A DNA stretch of 64,000 nucleotides. Origin: Halostreptopolyspora alba (lineage in GTDB: Bacteria; Actinomycetota; Actinomycetes; Streptosporangiales; Streptosporangiaceae). Every line of letters starts with the position of its first letter. Position 1 is the first letter of the stretch. This document shows positions 26,531-34,678 of the stretch, piece after piece. The stretch is taken from contig RJMB01000005.1 in assembly GCA_003725585.1 (NCBI GenBank), positions 124,001 through 188,000 on the forward strand, written 5' to 3'. The notes under the pieces are model-generated. The model did no database searches. It worked only from the letters and a program-made list of their open reading frames with translations, and was not told where the DNA came from. The position numbers and the translations under genes were made by a program.

Positions 26531-28228
26531 CTACGACAGGCCGGTGATCTGGCCGTTGTCGTCGACGTCGATGTCGAACGCGGCGGGTTTGGAGCTCAGC
26601 CCGGGCATCGTGTTCATCGTGCCGCAGATCAGGTACACGAACCCGGCACCGGCCGACGCCCTGACCTCACGCACCGGCAGTGTCCACCCGGTCGGCGCGC
26701 CGCGCAGCTTCGGGTCGGCCGAGATCGACAGGTGGGTCTTGGCGATGCACACCGGCAGGTTGCCGAGCCCGTTGCGCTCGCACGACTCGAGCTGTTTCTC
26801 CGCGAGCGCGCTGTACTCGACACCGTCGGCCCCGTAGACGTTGCGGGCCACCGCCTCGACCTTCTCGCGCAGCGATGCCTCCTCGGGGTAGAGGAGGGCG
26901 AAGTCGGTGGCTTCCTCGGCGGCCTCGGCCACGGTGTTGGCCAGTTCCTCCGCGCCGGCACCGCCGTCGACGACGTTGGTGCACACCGCGCTGCGGGCCC
27001 CGGCCTCGGCCGCGATCGCGCGGATCTCCTCCAGCTCGGAGGGGTGGTCGGTGGGGAACTTGTTGATGGCGACCACCGGGGAGACGCCGTGCATCCGACA
27101 GTTCTCGATCTGCTTGCGGAGGTTGTCGGCGCCGGCCCGGACGTCGTCGGGGCTCTCGGCGAGCATCTCCTCGGGCAGTGGCCGGCCCGCGACGACCTTG
27201 AACCGTCCGGAGTGCGTCTTCAGCGCGCGTACGGTGGCCACCAGAACGGCCGCGTCGGGCGCCTGCCCGGACACCCGGCACTTGATGTTGAAGAACCGCT
27301 CGGCCCCCATGTCGGCGCCGAAACCGGCCTCGGTCACCAGGTAGTCGCTGCCGCGCAGCCCGACGAGGTCGGCGGCGACGGAGGAGTTTCCGGTGGCGAT
27401 GTTGCCGAACGGTCCGGTGTGCACCAGGACCGGGGTGTTCTCCAGGGTCTGCAGCAGGTTCGGCTTGATCGCGTCGCGCAGCAACGCGGCCATGGATCCG
27501 GCGGCACCGAGCTGCTCCGCGGTGACGGGTTTTCCGGAACGGTTGTCGCCGACGATGATCCGACCGAGCCGGGCGCGGAGGTCACGCGTGGACGTGGCCA
27601 GCGACAGCAGGGCCATCACCTCGGAGGCGGCGGTGATGTCGAAGCCGGTCTGACGTGGGACTCCGTCGGTCCGGGAGCCGAGACCGGTGACGATGTTTCG
27701 CAACGCGCGATCGTTGATGTCGAGCACTCGGCGCCACGTGATGCTGTGGGGGTCGAGTTCGAGCTCGTTTCCCTGGTAGAGGTGGTTGTCGATCATGGCC
27801 GCGAGCAGGTTGTGCGCCGCGGTCACCGCGTGGATGTCCCCCGTGAGGTGCAGGTTGAGCGTCTCCATGGGGACGACCTGGCTGTACCCGCCGCCGGCCG
27901 CGCCGCCCTTGATCCCGAAGACCGGCCCCATGGACGGTTGCCGCAGGGCGAGGGTGGTGCGCCGGCCGGTGCGGTTGAGGCCGTCGCCGAGGCCGACCGT
28001 TGTGGTGGTCTTGCCCTCACCAAGGGGGGTGGGGGTTACGGCCGTCACCACGACGTAGCGTGCCCGCGGTCGGTCCGCGAGCTCCTCGGCGGCCTGTAGC
28101 CGGATCTTCATGACGCTTTCGCCGTACGGCTCCAACAGATGGGGCGCTATGCCCATACGCTCCGCGATGTTGGAAAGCGGCTCGAGTCGCGCGCCGCGGG
28201 CGATCTCCAGGTCACTCGGGATTTGCAT
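26531..28228 (-). CDS. fhs: Formate-tetrahydrofolate ligase
   Basis: 565 residues, full length for the family. The P-loop is TPLGEGKTTTTVGLGDGLNRTG (around residues 67-88); RQPSMGPVFGIKGGAAGGGYSQV is the highly conserved active-site loop, followed by HLTGDIHAVTAAHNLLAA. It makes 10-formyl-tetrahydrofolate from formate, ATP and THF, feeding purine synthesis or one-carbon salvage. It lies between the gab genes and the regulator of the 29-34 kb cluster, with a palindromic site upstream, so it may be needed for one-carbon units released by the pathway; that link is inference. Confidence 0.97.
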   Translation of the reverse strand: MQIPSDLEIARGARLEPLSNIAERMGIAPHLLEPYGESVMKIRLQAAEELADRPRARYVVVTAVTPTPLGEGKTTTTVGLGDGLNRTGRRTTLALRQPSMGPVFGIKGGAAGGGYSQVVPMETLNLHLTGDIHAVTAAHNLLAAMIDNHLYQGNELELDPHSITWRRVLDINDRALRNIVTGLGSRTDGVPRQTGFDITAASEVMALLSLATSTRDLRARLGRIIVGDNRSGKPVTAEQLGAAGSMAALLRDAIKPNLLQTLENTPVLVHTGPFGNIATGNSSVAADLVGLRGSDYLVTEAGFGADMGAERFFNIKCRVSGQAPDAAVLVATVRALKTHSGRFKVVAGRPLPEEMLAESPDDVRAGADNLRKQIENCRMHGVSPVVAINKFPTDHPSELEEIRAIAAEAGARSAVCTNVVDGGAGAEELANTVAEAAEEATDFALLYPEEASLREKVEAVARNVYGADGVEYSALAEKQLESCERNGLGNLPVCIAKTHLSISADPKLRGAPTGWTLPVREVRASAGAGFVYLICGTMNTMPGLSSKPAAFDIDVDDNGQITGLS

Positions 28229-28353
28229 GACACCACCCCTGGCCTTCCCATGCTGGGAATCGCTGCGTGAAACATAGGTACCGGACTGGGAGCCCTGTCA
28301 ACGAGTGTGACAGGCGACCCCTCCCACACCTTCATTGTGGGTGGAGTGTTGGG

Positions 28354-28384
28354 TATTGCGCAATAGGTTTCGTATTACGCAAAC
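28354..28384. promoter_or_regulatory. Two similar operator-like boxes upstream of fhs
   Basis: TATTGCGCAATA (28354-28365) is a perfect 12-bp palindrome. A second related box TATTACGCAAAC begins at 28373, 19 bases downstream. Both lie in an A/T-rich pocket between fhs and the end of the GntR gene. The sequence differs from the GATTGTTGACAATC sites, so a different regulator is implied. Confidence 0.55.
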
Positions 28385-28411
28385 AACTTATGGTGTTCGT
28401 GTCCGAGGCGC

Positions 28412-29125
28412 TCAAGTGGTGCCGAGCGACGGGCCCCACCCGTCGGCGGGCGGTTCCCCGGCACTGCCCGGCCCGTTGATCCGCTCCACGGTGTCGAGCA
28501 TGTGTGACTCGATGAGGCGCAGCAGTAGCTCCTCGTCGCCGTCGGTGATGGCGTCGAGCAGCTTCTGGTGCTCCTCGACCAGTTCGGCGGGTTCGGGGTA
28601 GACATCCTGCATGACCGTCAGGCACATGCGGGTCTCCACCAGCAGTGTCTGAGCCATCCGCTCCAGCCGGGAGTTGCCCGAACAGCTCACCAGTGTCTGG
28701 TGGAACGTCTGGTCGGCGTCGCTCATCGCCGTGCGGTCGCGCGAGTCCGCCGCCTCGACCAGCCGCTCCAGCGTGGGAGTCAACCGGGCCAGTGCCTCGC
28801 CACGGTTGCCGCGCATGATCAGCGCGCACGCGGTGCGTTCGATGGCGAGTCGGGAGACGTAGATGTCCCGGACGTCGTCGGCCGTGAGCTCGCGGACGAA
28901 CAGGCCGCGGTGCCGCTCACTGCGCAGCAACCCCTCCTGCACCAGCCGCTGCATGGCCTCGCGCAGTGGGCCGCGGCTCACGCCGAGCTGGCCGGCGAGT
29001 TCGGTCTCGCCCAGCTGGTCACCCGGAGCGAGCGAGCCATCCATGATCGCCGACCGGAGCTGGTCGGCGATGACAGCGGCGGTGGACCTCCGGGGGACCG
29101 GTTGGAGTCGGCCCGGGACACTCAT
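28412..29125 (-). CDS. GntR-family regulator with FCD domain
   Basis: 237 residues from ATG 29125, with GAGG 5 bases upstream. Winged helix: LRSAIMDGSLAPGDQLGETELAGQLGVSRGPLREAMQRLVQEGLL. The FCD domain begins near residue 85 (LTADDVRDIYVSRLAIERTAC) and keeps the metal/effector histidines (DADQTFHQTLV, EEHQKLLDAI, ESHMLDTV). It follows the maleate isomerase-like genes on the same strand after a terminator. As the only regulator in the cluster it is the best candidate to bind GATTGTTGACAATC sites in front of gabT/gabD and the 31 kb divergent operons. Confidence 0.92.
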   Translation of the reverse strand: MSVPGRLQPVPRRSTAAVIADQLRSAIMDGSLAPGDQLGETELAGQLGVSRGPLREAMQRLVQEGLLRSERHRGLFVRELTADDVRDIYVSRLAIERTACALIMRGNRGEALARLTPTLERLVEAADSRDRTAMSDADQTFHQTLVSCSGNSRLERMAQTLLVETRMCLTVMQDVYPEPAELVEEHQKLLDAITDGDEELLLRLIESHMLDTVERINGPGSAGEPPADGWGPSLGTT

Positions 29126-29160
29126 AGCATCCTCGCAGCTACTCGTCGGGGAACGAACGA

Positions 29161-29187
29161 TGGCCGGGGCGGGAGGTGCCCCGGCCA
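29161..29187 (-). terminator. Terminator of the DUF3830-isomerase operon
   Basis: TGGCCGGGGC (29161-29170) pairs perfectly with GCCCCGGCCA (29178-29187) around a 7-base loop, 20 bases after the stop of the second isomerase-like gene and upstream of the GntR start. Confidence 0.75.
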
Positions 29188-29207
29188 CCCATCATCTCCG
29201 ACGCGGT

Positions 29208-29954
29208 TCAGTCGTCGAGGACCACGGTCCCCGCGGGCGCGTCCACGCGAAACAGTGAGCCGAGGCCCTCGTACGGCCCCTCGACCCCGGCCAGCCGGAG
29301 CCCTTCCCACACGCTCACCTGGTTGGCCGTCAGCACCGGCTTGCCCACCCGGTCCTCGAGGTCGTCCAGGATCCCGGCGGTGTGCAGCGCGGTGTCGGGA
29401 ACCAGGATCCCCTCGGCGCTCGCGTCGTCATTGCGCGACACGAACTCCAGCACCTCGCTCCCGGTGAGATGTCCCACCTCGGCCGCGGTGATGATGTCGC
29501 GGCTGGCGATCGCCACGACCTCGACCCCGCCTTCGCCCAGGAACTCGGCGAACCGCGACGTCACGTCATCGGGGTAGCTGGCCGCGACCGCCACGCGCCG
29601 CAGGCCCAGATGCCGAGCGGCGTTGACGAACGCGAACGACGTGCTGGAGGCCGGGGTGCCGGCGACCTCCCGCACCCCCGCGACCTGCTCGCGCGCGCCG
29701 TCCCAGCCGAAGACGAAGCTGCCGCTGGTGCAGGCCCACACCACCGAGTCCGCCCCGAGCTCGCGCAGTTCGCGAGCCCCCTCAGCGAGGACATCGGCCC
29801 CGCCGACATCCAACAGCGCGTCGACACGATGGGCGTCCTCCCGCATCAGGGTGTGTACCACCCGCAGGTCGATGTCCGACCCGAGCCGCCCGGAGAGCTC
29901 CGGGTAGTCGTCCTCGGCGCTGTGTCCCGGGTACAGGAACCCCGCGACTGTCAT
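29208..29954 (-). CDS. Maleate isomerase/Asp-Glu racemase superfamily protein lacking the second cysteine
   Basis: 248 residues. Fold markers of the maleate cis-trans isomerase/arylmalonate decarboxylase group: ADSVVWACTSGSFVFG carries the first active-site cysteine, VAVAASYPDDVTSRFAEFL the second lobe, and VGKPVLTANQVSVWEGLR the C-terminal signature. Where true isomerases have a second cysteine (SCT), this one reads LVPDTALHT, so it should not work by the two-cysteine mechanism. Its gene follows the two-cysteine paralogue by 31 bases in one operon. It may have another lyase/isomerase chemistry or form a heteromer. Confidence 0.85.
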   Translation of the reverse strand: MTVAGFLYPGHSAEDDYPELSGRLGSDIDLRVVHTLMREDAHRVDALLDVGGADVLAEGARELRELGADSVVWACTSGSFVFGWDGAREQVAGVREVAGTPASSTSFAFVNAARHLGLRRVAVAASYPDDVTSRFAEFLGEGGVEVVAIASRDIITAAEVGHLTGSEVLEFVSRNDDASAEGILVPDTALHTAGILDDLEDRVGKPVLTANQVSVWEGLRLAGVEGPYEGLGSLFRVDAPAGTVVLDD

Positions 29955-29985
29955 CTGCCACTCCCTTCGTGAGCGGGTGGGCGCC

Positions 29986-30897
29986 TCAGGCGGCCGTGAG
30001 GTCGGTGGTGTCGACGAGATGTTGCCCGTGGGCCACCGGGAGTCGGCCGATGGCCCGCAGCGCGGCCCACATGGTCACCTGGTTGGCCGCGATGACCGGT
30101 TTGCCGAGCATGCGTTCCAGTGGCGCGATGATGTCGTAGGTGAGGACGTTGGTACAGCTGATGAAGACGGCCTCGGCCTCGGGGCGGTCGGCGTCGCGGA
30201 CCGCCTGCACCACCTCCGAGTAGGCGACCTTCCAGATGTGGTTCAGCAGCCCCAGCCCCACGCTCGACACGGTCTCGATGTCGTGCTCGGCGAGATAGCT
30301 GACCAGCCGCTCGGTGACACTGTCGACATAGGGGGTGACGACCGCGATGCGGCTCGCGTCGATCGTGGCCAGCGCGCTGATGAGCGCCCCGGATGTGGTG
30401 ACGGAGGCGGGAGCGCCCGCGTCGAGGATGCTTTCGCGCAGCCGCCGCTCGCCCTCGACACCGTGCACGAAACTGCCCGACGCGCACGCGTAGCCGACGA
30501 CCAGGGGTTCCGGCGCGAGCAGGTCGCGTGTCGCCCGCGCGACGTTGTCGACGTCACTGAGAGCCGACGCCTGGTCCACGGTGACCGGGACGGGGACGAA
30601 GGGAAGCCGGGTGACGTAGAGGGAGACGTCGTCGGGTGCCCAGCGCCACAGCTCGCGGTCCAGCGCGAAGTCGTACGGCGCGACGATACCGATACCGGAC
30701 TGCCACGGTGTCTCCAGCAGCGCCGAGATCTCCACGACATTGTCGGTCTCGGTGTCCCGGGACCCGTGGTCCGCCACAGTGCCGGTGTCCGGAGCGCCGT
30801 GGCCGTCCGTGGAGGCGGCCGGTACCCGTGTCTGATCGAGGATGACCCGCTCCTCCTCAGCGTGCGCCGGTTCCCCGGTGAGCCGATCGGGCCGCAT
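29986..30897 (-). CDS. Maleate isomerase/Asp-Glu racemase superfamily protein with both cysteines
   Basis: 303 residues from ATG 30897 (AAGGGGG upstream). The first 50 residues are polar and probably disordered; the domain starts at SGIGIVAPYDFALDRELWRW. Both active-site cysteines are present: VGYACASGSFVHG and VFISCTNVLTY, followed by LGKPVIAANQVTMWAALRAIG. This matches maleate isomerase-like and EutA-like proteins. Second gene of the minus-strand operon DUF3830 - this - one-cysteine paralogue. The substrate is probably a small dicarboxylate or 2-substituted diacid; not proven. Confidence 0.88.
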   Translation of the reverse strand: MRPDRLTGEPAHAEEERVILDQTRVPAASTDGHGAPDTGTVADHGSRDTETDNVVEISALLETPWQSGIGIVAPYDFALDRELWRWAPDDVSLYVTRLPFVPVPVTVDQASALSDVDNVARATRDLLAPEPLVVGYACASGSFVHGVEGERRLRESILDAGAPASVTTSGALISALATIDASRIAVVTPYVDSVTERLVSYLAEHDIETVSSVGLGLLNHIWKVAYSEVVQAVRDADRPEAEAVFISCTNVLTYDIIAPLERMLGKPVIAANQVTMWAALRAIGRLPVAHGQHLVDTTDLTAA

Positions 30898-31000
30898 TGG
30901 TCATTCACCCCCTTCTTCTCTCGTTCATCGAGGTGGTTGTGTGCTCACTGCTCACCGGCCCCCGCGAGGGGCCGCCAGTGAGACAGGGGAATCGGCGCGG

Positions 31001-31492
31001 CTATTCCCTGCGCCGGTAGGTGAGGCGCTCCCCGACGCTGCCGGAGCGCCAGACGTCGTGGCACGCCTCGGCCATGCGGTCGAAGCCCTCGACGATGGTG
31101 GCGTAGACGTTACCGGGGACCCAACCGACGTCGCCGTTGATGAGCAGGTTGTTGCGGCCGTAGAAGATCGCCAGGTCGATCACTCCCGGCAGGTGGTCGA
31201 TGCTCTTCTCCTCCTTGAACTGGCGGTCGAGCATGCCCCCGTCGAAGGAGAAGTACACGACGTCACCGGGAATGGGGGTGACGGTGGGGTTCTCCTGCCC
31301 GGGTTCCTGGGAGGCGAACCGGGGAACCATCGCGTAGACCTCGTTGCGCGCGTATTTCGCGTGGTGGATGTCGCCGCCCTGCGGAAGCGCGTTCCAGACG
31401 GCCTCGCAGGTGCGTGGCGCGTCCTTGTCGAGGAGCTCCGCGACGCAGGAGACTCCGCGTTTCTCCAAGCTGATGGTCATGTACCTGGGCAT
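31001..31492 (-). CDS. DUF3830 family protein
   Basis: 163 residues from ATG 31492. The text MPRYMTISLEKRGVSCVAELLDKDAPRTCEAVW, HHAKYARNEVYAMVP, PGDVVYFSF and FYGRNNLLINGDVGWVPGNVYATI follows the DUF3830 pattern, a cyclophilin-like barrel of unknown role that recurs beside amidases and Asp/Glu racemase-type enzymes. First gene of the minus-strand operon, divergent from the D-2-hydroxyacid dehydrogenase, with two operator copies in the shared region. No catalytic motif can be named. Confidence 0.8.
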   Translation of the reverse strand: MPRYMTISLEKRGVSCVAELLDKDAPRTCEAVWNALPQGGDIHHAKYARNEVYAMVPRFASQEPGQENPTVTPIPGDVVYFSFDGGMLDRQFKEEKSIDHLPGVIDLAIFYGRNNLLINGDVGWVPGNVYATIVEGFDRMAEACHDVWRSGSVGERLTYRRRE

Positions 31493-31724
31493 CGTCGGCC
31501 CTTTCGTGTTGGGCTGTCGGATGGGTGGTCCCACGCGACGCACGTCACGGCGGTCATCGTGCTCGGCGTTGTCGCGAGGGGGGCGACGGGGCTATCGTCC
31601 GGCCGTGCCCGGGCGAGGGCGGCCGGGAGTGGGGTGGACGTACAGCGCGGTGCTGCGAGTACGGACGGAGAATACTTCTGGGACTGCCGTTGCCTGCACA
31701 CCCGCGGCGGGTGCCACCCTCGCG

Positions 31725-31738
31725 GATTGTTGACAATC
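31725..31738. promoter_or_regulatory. GATTGTTGACAATC inverted-repeat operator, copy 2
   Basis: Exact match to the site between gabT and gabD. It lies in the 438-bp region between the divergent DUF3830 and dehydrogenase genes, 106 bases from copy 3. Confidence 0.75.
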
Positions 31739-31830
31739 ATAGGTGCGCTTGGGCCGGCACTTCAATCGCGAGTTTATCGCGCTGTGCCACCCGTGCGTGG
31801 CGTGCCCGTGCCGCGCGATCATTGGGGTGA

Positions 31831-31844
31831 GATTGTTGACAACC
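31831..31844. promoter_or_regulatory. GATTGTTGACAATC-like operator, copy 3
   Basis: GATTGTTGACAACC, one mismatch to the other two copies, 86 bases before the GTG of the dehydrogenase gene. The distance to copy 2 (106 bases, about ten helical turns) would allow looping or separate control of the two divergent promoters. Confidence 0.65.
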
Positions 31845-31930
31845 CCATGAGTGGTCCCTAGCTTGGCACTGGCCGCGCGATTCCCACCGAGTCACCGACC
31901 ACCCACGTTGCGTACCAGGGAGCCACCCTC

Positions 31931-32974
31931 GTGACCACCCAGCCACAGCGGCCACCGGCCACCGGTCCCGTACTCACCATTCTGCATGGTGACGACCTGC
32001 CCCCTGGGCACGAGACCATCGACGCCGACCCGAGGCTCGGTGCGGTGCGCTACGCCACCGCCGACCAGCTACCCGAGGCGCTTCCCGGCGCGCAGGCGCT
32101 GTTCGTCTGGGACCTGTTCTCCGAGGCGGTCACCACCGCCTGGCCCAAGGCCGACCAGCTGCGGTGGGTGCACGCCGCGACGGCCGGCGTCGACAACCTC
32201 ATGTTCCCCGGACTGGTGGACAGCGACGTCACGGTGACCAACTCGCGCGGGGTCTTCGACCAGCCCATCGCCGAGTACGTGCTCGGCCTGGTGCTGAGCT
32301 TCGCCAAGGACTTCCCGGGCAGCCTCGACCTGCAACGCAACCGGGTGTGGCGGCATCGCGAGACGGAGCGCCTCGGCGGCCGCCGCGCCCTGGTCGTCGG
32401 GACCGGCCCGATCGGTCGCGCGATCGCCCGCCAGCTCAGCGCCGCCGGCATGCGGGTCGAGGGGGCGGGACGCACGGCGCGCGAGTCCGACCCGGACTTC
32501 GGCACGGTGGTCCAGGCGTCCCTCACGGGCGCGGACACTGACACTGGCACTGGCACTGTGCCGAACCTGGGCGACGCGCTGCCGCGCGCCGACTACGTCG
32601 TACTCGCCGCCCCGCTCACCGACGCGACCCGAGGGCTGGTGAACGCGGACGCACTGGCGCGGATGAAGGACGGCGCCCGGCTCATCAACATCGCCCGCGG
32701 CCAGCTCGTGGTCGAGGAGGACCTGGTCAGCGCGCTACGCCACGGCACCATCGGGGGCGCCGCGCTGGACGTCTTCGAGTCCGAGCCGCTGCCCGAGTCC
32801 TCCCCGCTCTGGGAGCTGCCGGGGGTGATCGTCTCGCCGCACATGTCGGGCGACGTCACGGGGTGGCGTTCGGCGCTGGTCGAGCTGTTCACCGACAACC
32901 TCGACCGTTTCCTCGCGGGCGAGGAACTCCGCAACGTCGTCGACAAGCAGCGCGGCTACGTCGCCGGCGCGTGA
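31931..32974 (+). CDS. D-2-hydroxyacid dehydrogenase (NAD-dependent)
   Basis: 347 residues from GTG 31931. Rossmann motif VVGTGPIGRAIARQL near residue 156; catalytic arginine in INIARGQLVVEEDLV, glutamate in ALDVFESEPLPESSPLW and histidine in VSPHMSGDV, the standard triad. A repeat-encoded loop of Asp/Thr/Gly residues near residue 200 is unusual (four 6-base units around 32536-32559). It reduces a 2-keto acid or oxidises a D-2-hydroxy acid; substrate unknown. First gene of a plus-strand pair with the amidase, under the GATTGTTGACAATC sites. Confidence 0.93.
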   Translation: MTTQPQRPPATGPVLTILHGDDLPPGHETIDADPRLGAVRYATADQLPEALPGAQALFVWDLFSEAVTTAWPKADQLRWVHAATAGVDNLMFPGLVDSDVTVTNSRGVFDQPIAEYVLGLVLSFAKDFPGSLDLQRNRVWRHRETERLGGRRALVVGTGPIGRAIARQLSAAGMRVEGAGRTARESDPDFGTVVQASLTGADTDTGTGTVPNLGDALPRADYVVLAAPLTDATRGLVNADALARMKDGARLINIARGQLVVEEDLVSALRHGTIGGAALDVFESEPLPESSPLWELPGVIVSPHMSGDVTGWRSALVELFTDNLDRFLAGEELRNVVDKQRGYVAGA

Positions 32975-33082
32975 GGCGCTGTCCCGACGGATCCCACGGG
33001 AACCGTGCCCCGAGACGCGACGGGGGGCACACCCGCGGGCAGACCCCGGCCACCACCGCAGAACCGGAAATGAGGCGCACGA

Positions 33083-34546
33083 TTGAGTACCAAGTTCGAG
33101 GGGCTTGACCAGTCAGGCGAGCGGGAAGCGGGGCCGGCCCCGCGGTCACCCCGGGCGGGATCGCCCGCCGCCCTACCCGCGACCGAGCTCCTCGCGGGCT
33201 ACGCGCGCGGTGACCTGTCCCCGGTCGAGGCCACCGACGCCGTGTTGGACACGATCGAGCGCAACGACCCGGCGCTCAACGCGTTCTGCCTGGTCGCCCC
33301 GGACGAGGCACGGGCCGCGGCACGCGCCTCCGAGGAACGTTGGCGACGGGGTGAGCCCGCGGGCAGGCTCGACGGTGTTCCCACCTCCATCAAGGACATG
33401 ATGCTCACGCGTGGCTGGCCCACACTGCGCGGTTCGCTGAACACCGACCGGGACCAGCAGTGGGAGGAGGACTCCCCGGCGGTGGCCCGGCTCCGCGAGC
33501 AGGCCGCCGTGTTCGTGGGCAAGACCACCACCCCCGAACTGGCCTGGAAAGGGGTGACCGACTCCCCGCTCACCGGCATCACCCGCAACCCCTGGGACCC
33601 GACCAAGACGCCCGGTGGCTCCAGCGGCGGGGCCTCGGCCGCCGTCGCCTCCGGCATGGCGCCGTTGGCCACCGGAACCGACGCCGGAGGGTCGGTACGC
33701 ATCCCGGCGAGTTTCACCGGAATCTTCGCCCTCAAACCGACGCGGGGTCTCGTTCCGCACCACCCGGCGAGCGCGTTCGGCACCCTCGCCCACTCGGGGC
33801 CGATGACCCGTACCGTGGCCGACGCCGCGTTGATGCTCGACGTCCTCGCCCAACCCGACCCACGTGACTGGGGCGCGCTCCCGACGCCCGACGTCAGCTT
33901 CACCGAGGGGCTGCGACGCTCGGTCAGTGGCCTGCGCGTCGCGTTCAGCCCCACGCTCGGACACGTGCGGGTCGACGCCCAGGTGGCGCGGATCGTCGCT
34001 GAGGCGGTGCGCGCCTTCGAGGAGTTGGGCGCGCACGTCGAGCAGACCGACCCCGACATCTACGAGTGCGTCGACGACTTCCACGTGCTCTGGTTCACCG
34101 GGGCGGCCAAGGCGACCGAGGGCCTGACCGCCGCGCAGCGCGAGCGGCTCGACCCGGGGCTGCGTGAGATCGTCGAGCAGGGGCTGACCTACTCCGCCCA
34201 GGACTACGTCACGGCCATGGTCACCCGGATGGACCTGGGGCGGCGCATGGGGCTGTTCCACCAGGACTACGACCTGCTGCTCACCCCGACCATGCCGATT
34301 CCCGCGTTCGAGGCAGGACTGGAGGTGCCGCCGGACTCCCCCGACCGCCGGTGGACCAGTTGGGCCGGGTTCAGCTACCCGTTCAACATGACCGAGCAGC
34401 CGGCGGCCAGTGTCCCGTGCGGGTTCACCGAGGAGGGGCTGCCCGTCGGGCTACAGATCGTGGGCCCACGCCACTCCGACGCGCTGGTCCTGGCCGCGAG
34501 CCACGCGTTCGAGCGGGCCCGGCCGTGGGCGGACGCGTGGCCGTGA
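33083..34546 (+). CDS. Amidase (amidase signature family)
   Basis: 487 residues from TTG 33083 with GAGG 7 bases upstream. The catalytic triad is complete: Lys104 in PTSIKDMM, the cis-serine in GGSSGGASAAVASG (residue 180 or 181) and the nucleophile Ser204 in TDAGGSVRIPASF. GFTEEGLPVGLQIVGPRHSD is the usual C-terminal signature. The GatA role is unlikely because no gatB/gatC neighbours exist. It hydrolyses an amide, perhaps the first step of the pathway encoded by this cluster, releasing an acid for the dehydrogenase or isomerase-like proteins. Confidence 0.93.
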   Translation: MSTKFEGLDQSGEREAGPAPRSPRAGSPAALPATELLAGYARGDLSPVEATDAVLDTIERNDPALNAFCLVAPDEARAAARASEERWRRGEPAGRLDGVPTSIKDMMLTRGWPTLRGSLNTDRDQQWEEDSPAVARLREQAAVFVGKTTTPELAWKGVTDSPLTGITRNPWDPTKTPGGSSGGASAAVASGMAPLATGTDAGGSVRIPASFTGIFALKPTRGLVPHHPASAFGTLAHSGPMTRTVADAALMLDVLAQPDPRDWGALPTPDVSFTEGLRRSVSGLRVAFSPTLGHVRVDAQVARIVAEAVRAFEELGAHVEQTDPDIYECVDDFHVLWFTGAAKATEGLTAAQRERLDPGLREIVEQGLTYSAQDYVTAMVTRMDLGRRMGLFHQDYDLLLTPTMPIPAFEAGLEVPPDSPDRRWTSWAGFSYPFNMTEQPAASVPCGFTEEGLPVGLQIVGPRHSDALVLAASHAFERARPWADAWP

Positions 34547-34678
34547 CCGGTTAGGTCCCCACGAGAAGTTGGGTCACCACGGGAAGGTGGTCCATCCCCC
34601 GCCCGACGCTCCGCGGGATTGCACCGAGCGCTAGCGTCGTGATCGACAGTCACGGACGCGAGCCGAGGGAGCGCCGAC

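Noticed and set aside
26345..28099. 584-codon frame antisense to fhs
   Set aside because: Shadow of a highly conserved gene, Gly/Arg/Val-rich without motifs.
29986..30897. Ectoine utilisation protein EutA
   Set aside because: Same superfamily, but no other ectoine degradation genes (eutB/C/D/E, doe) are nearby.
33083..34546. GatA subunit of the tRNA amidotransferase
   Set aside because: No gatB or gatC neighbours and the context is catabolic.
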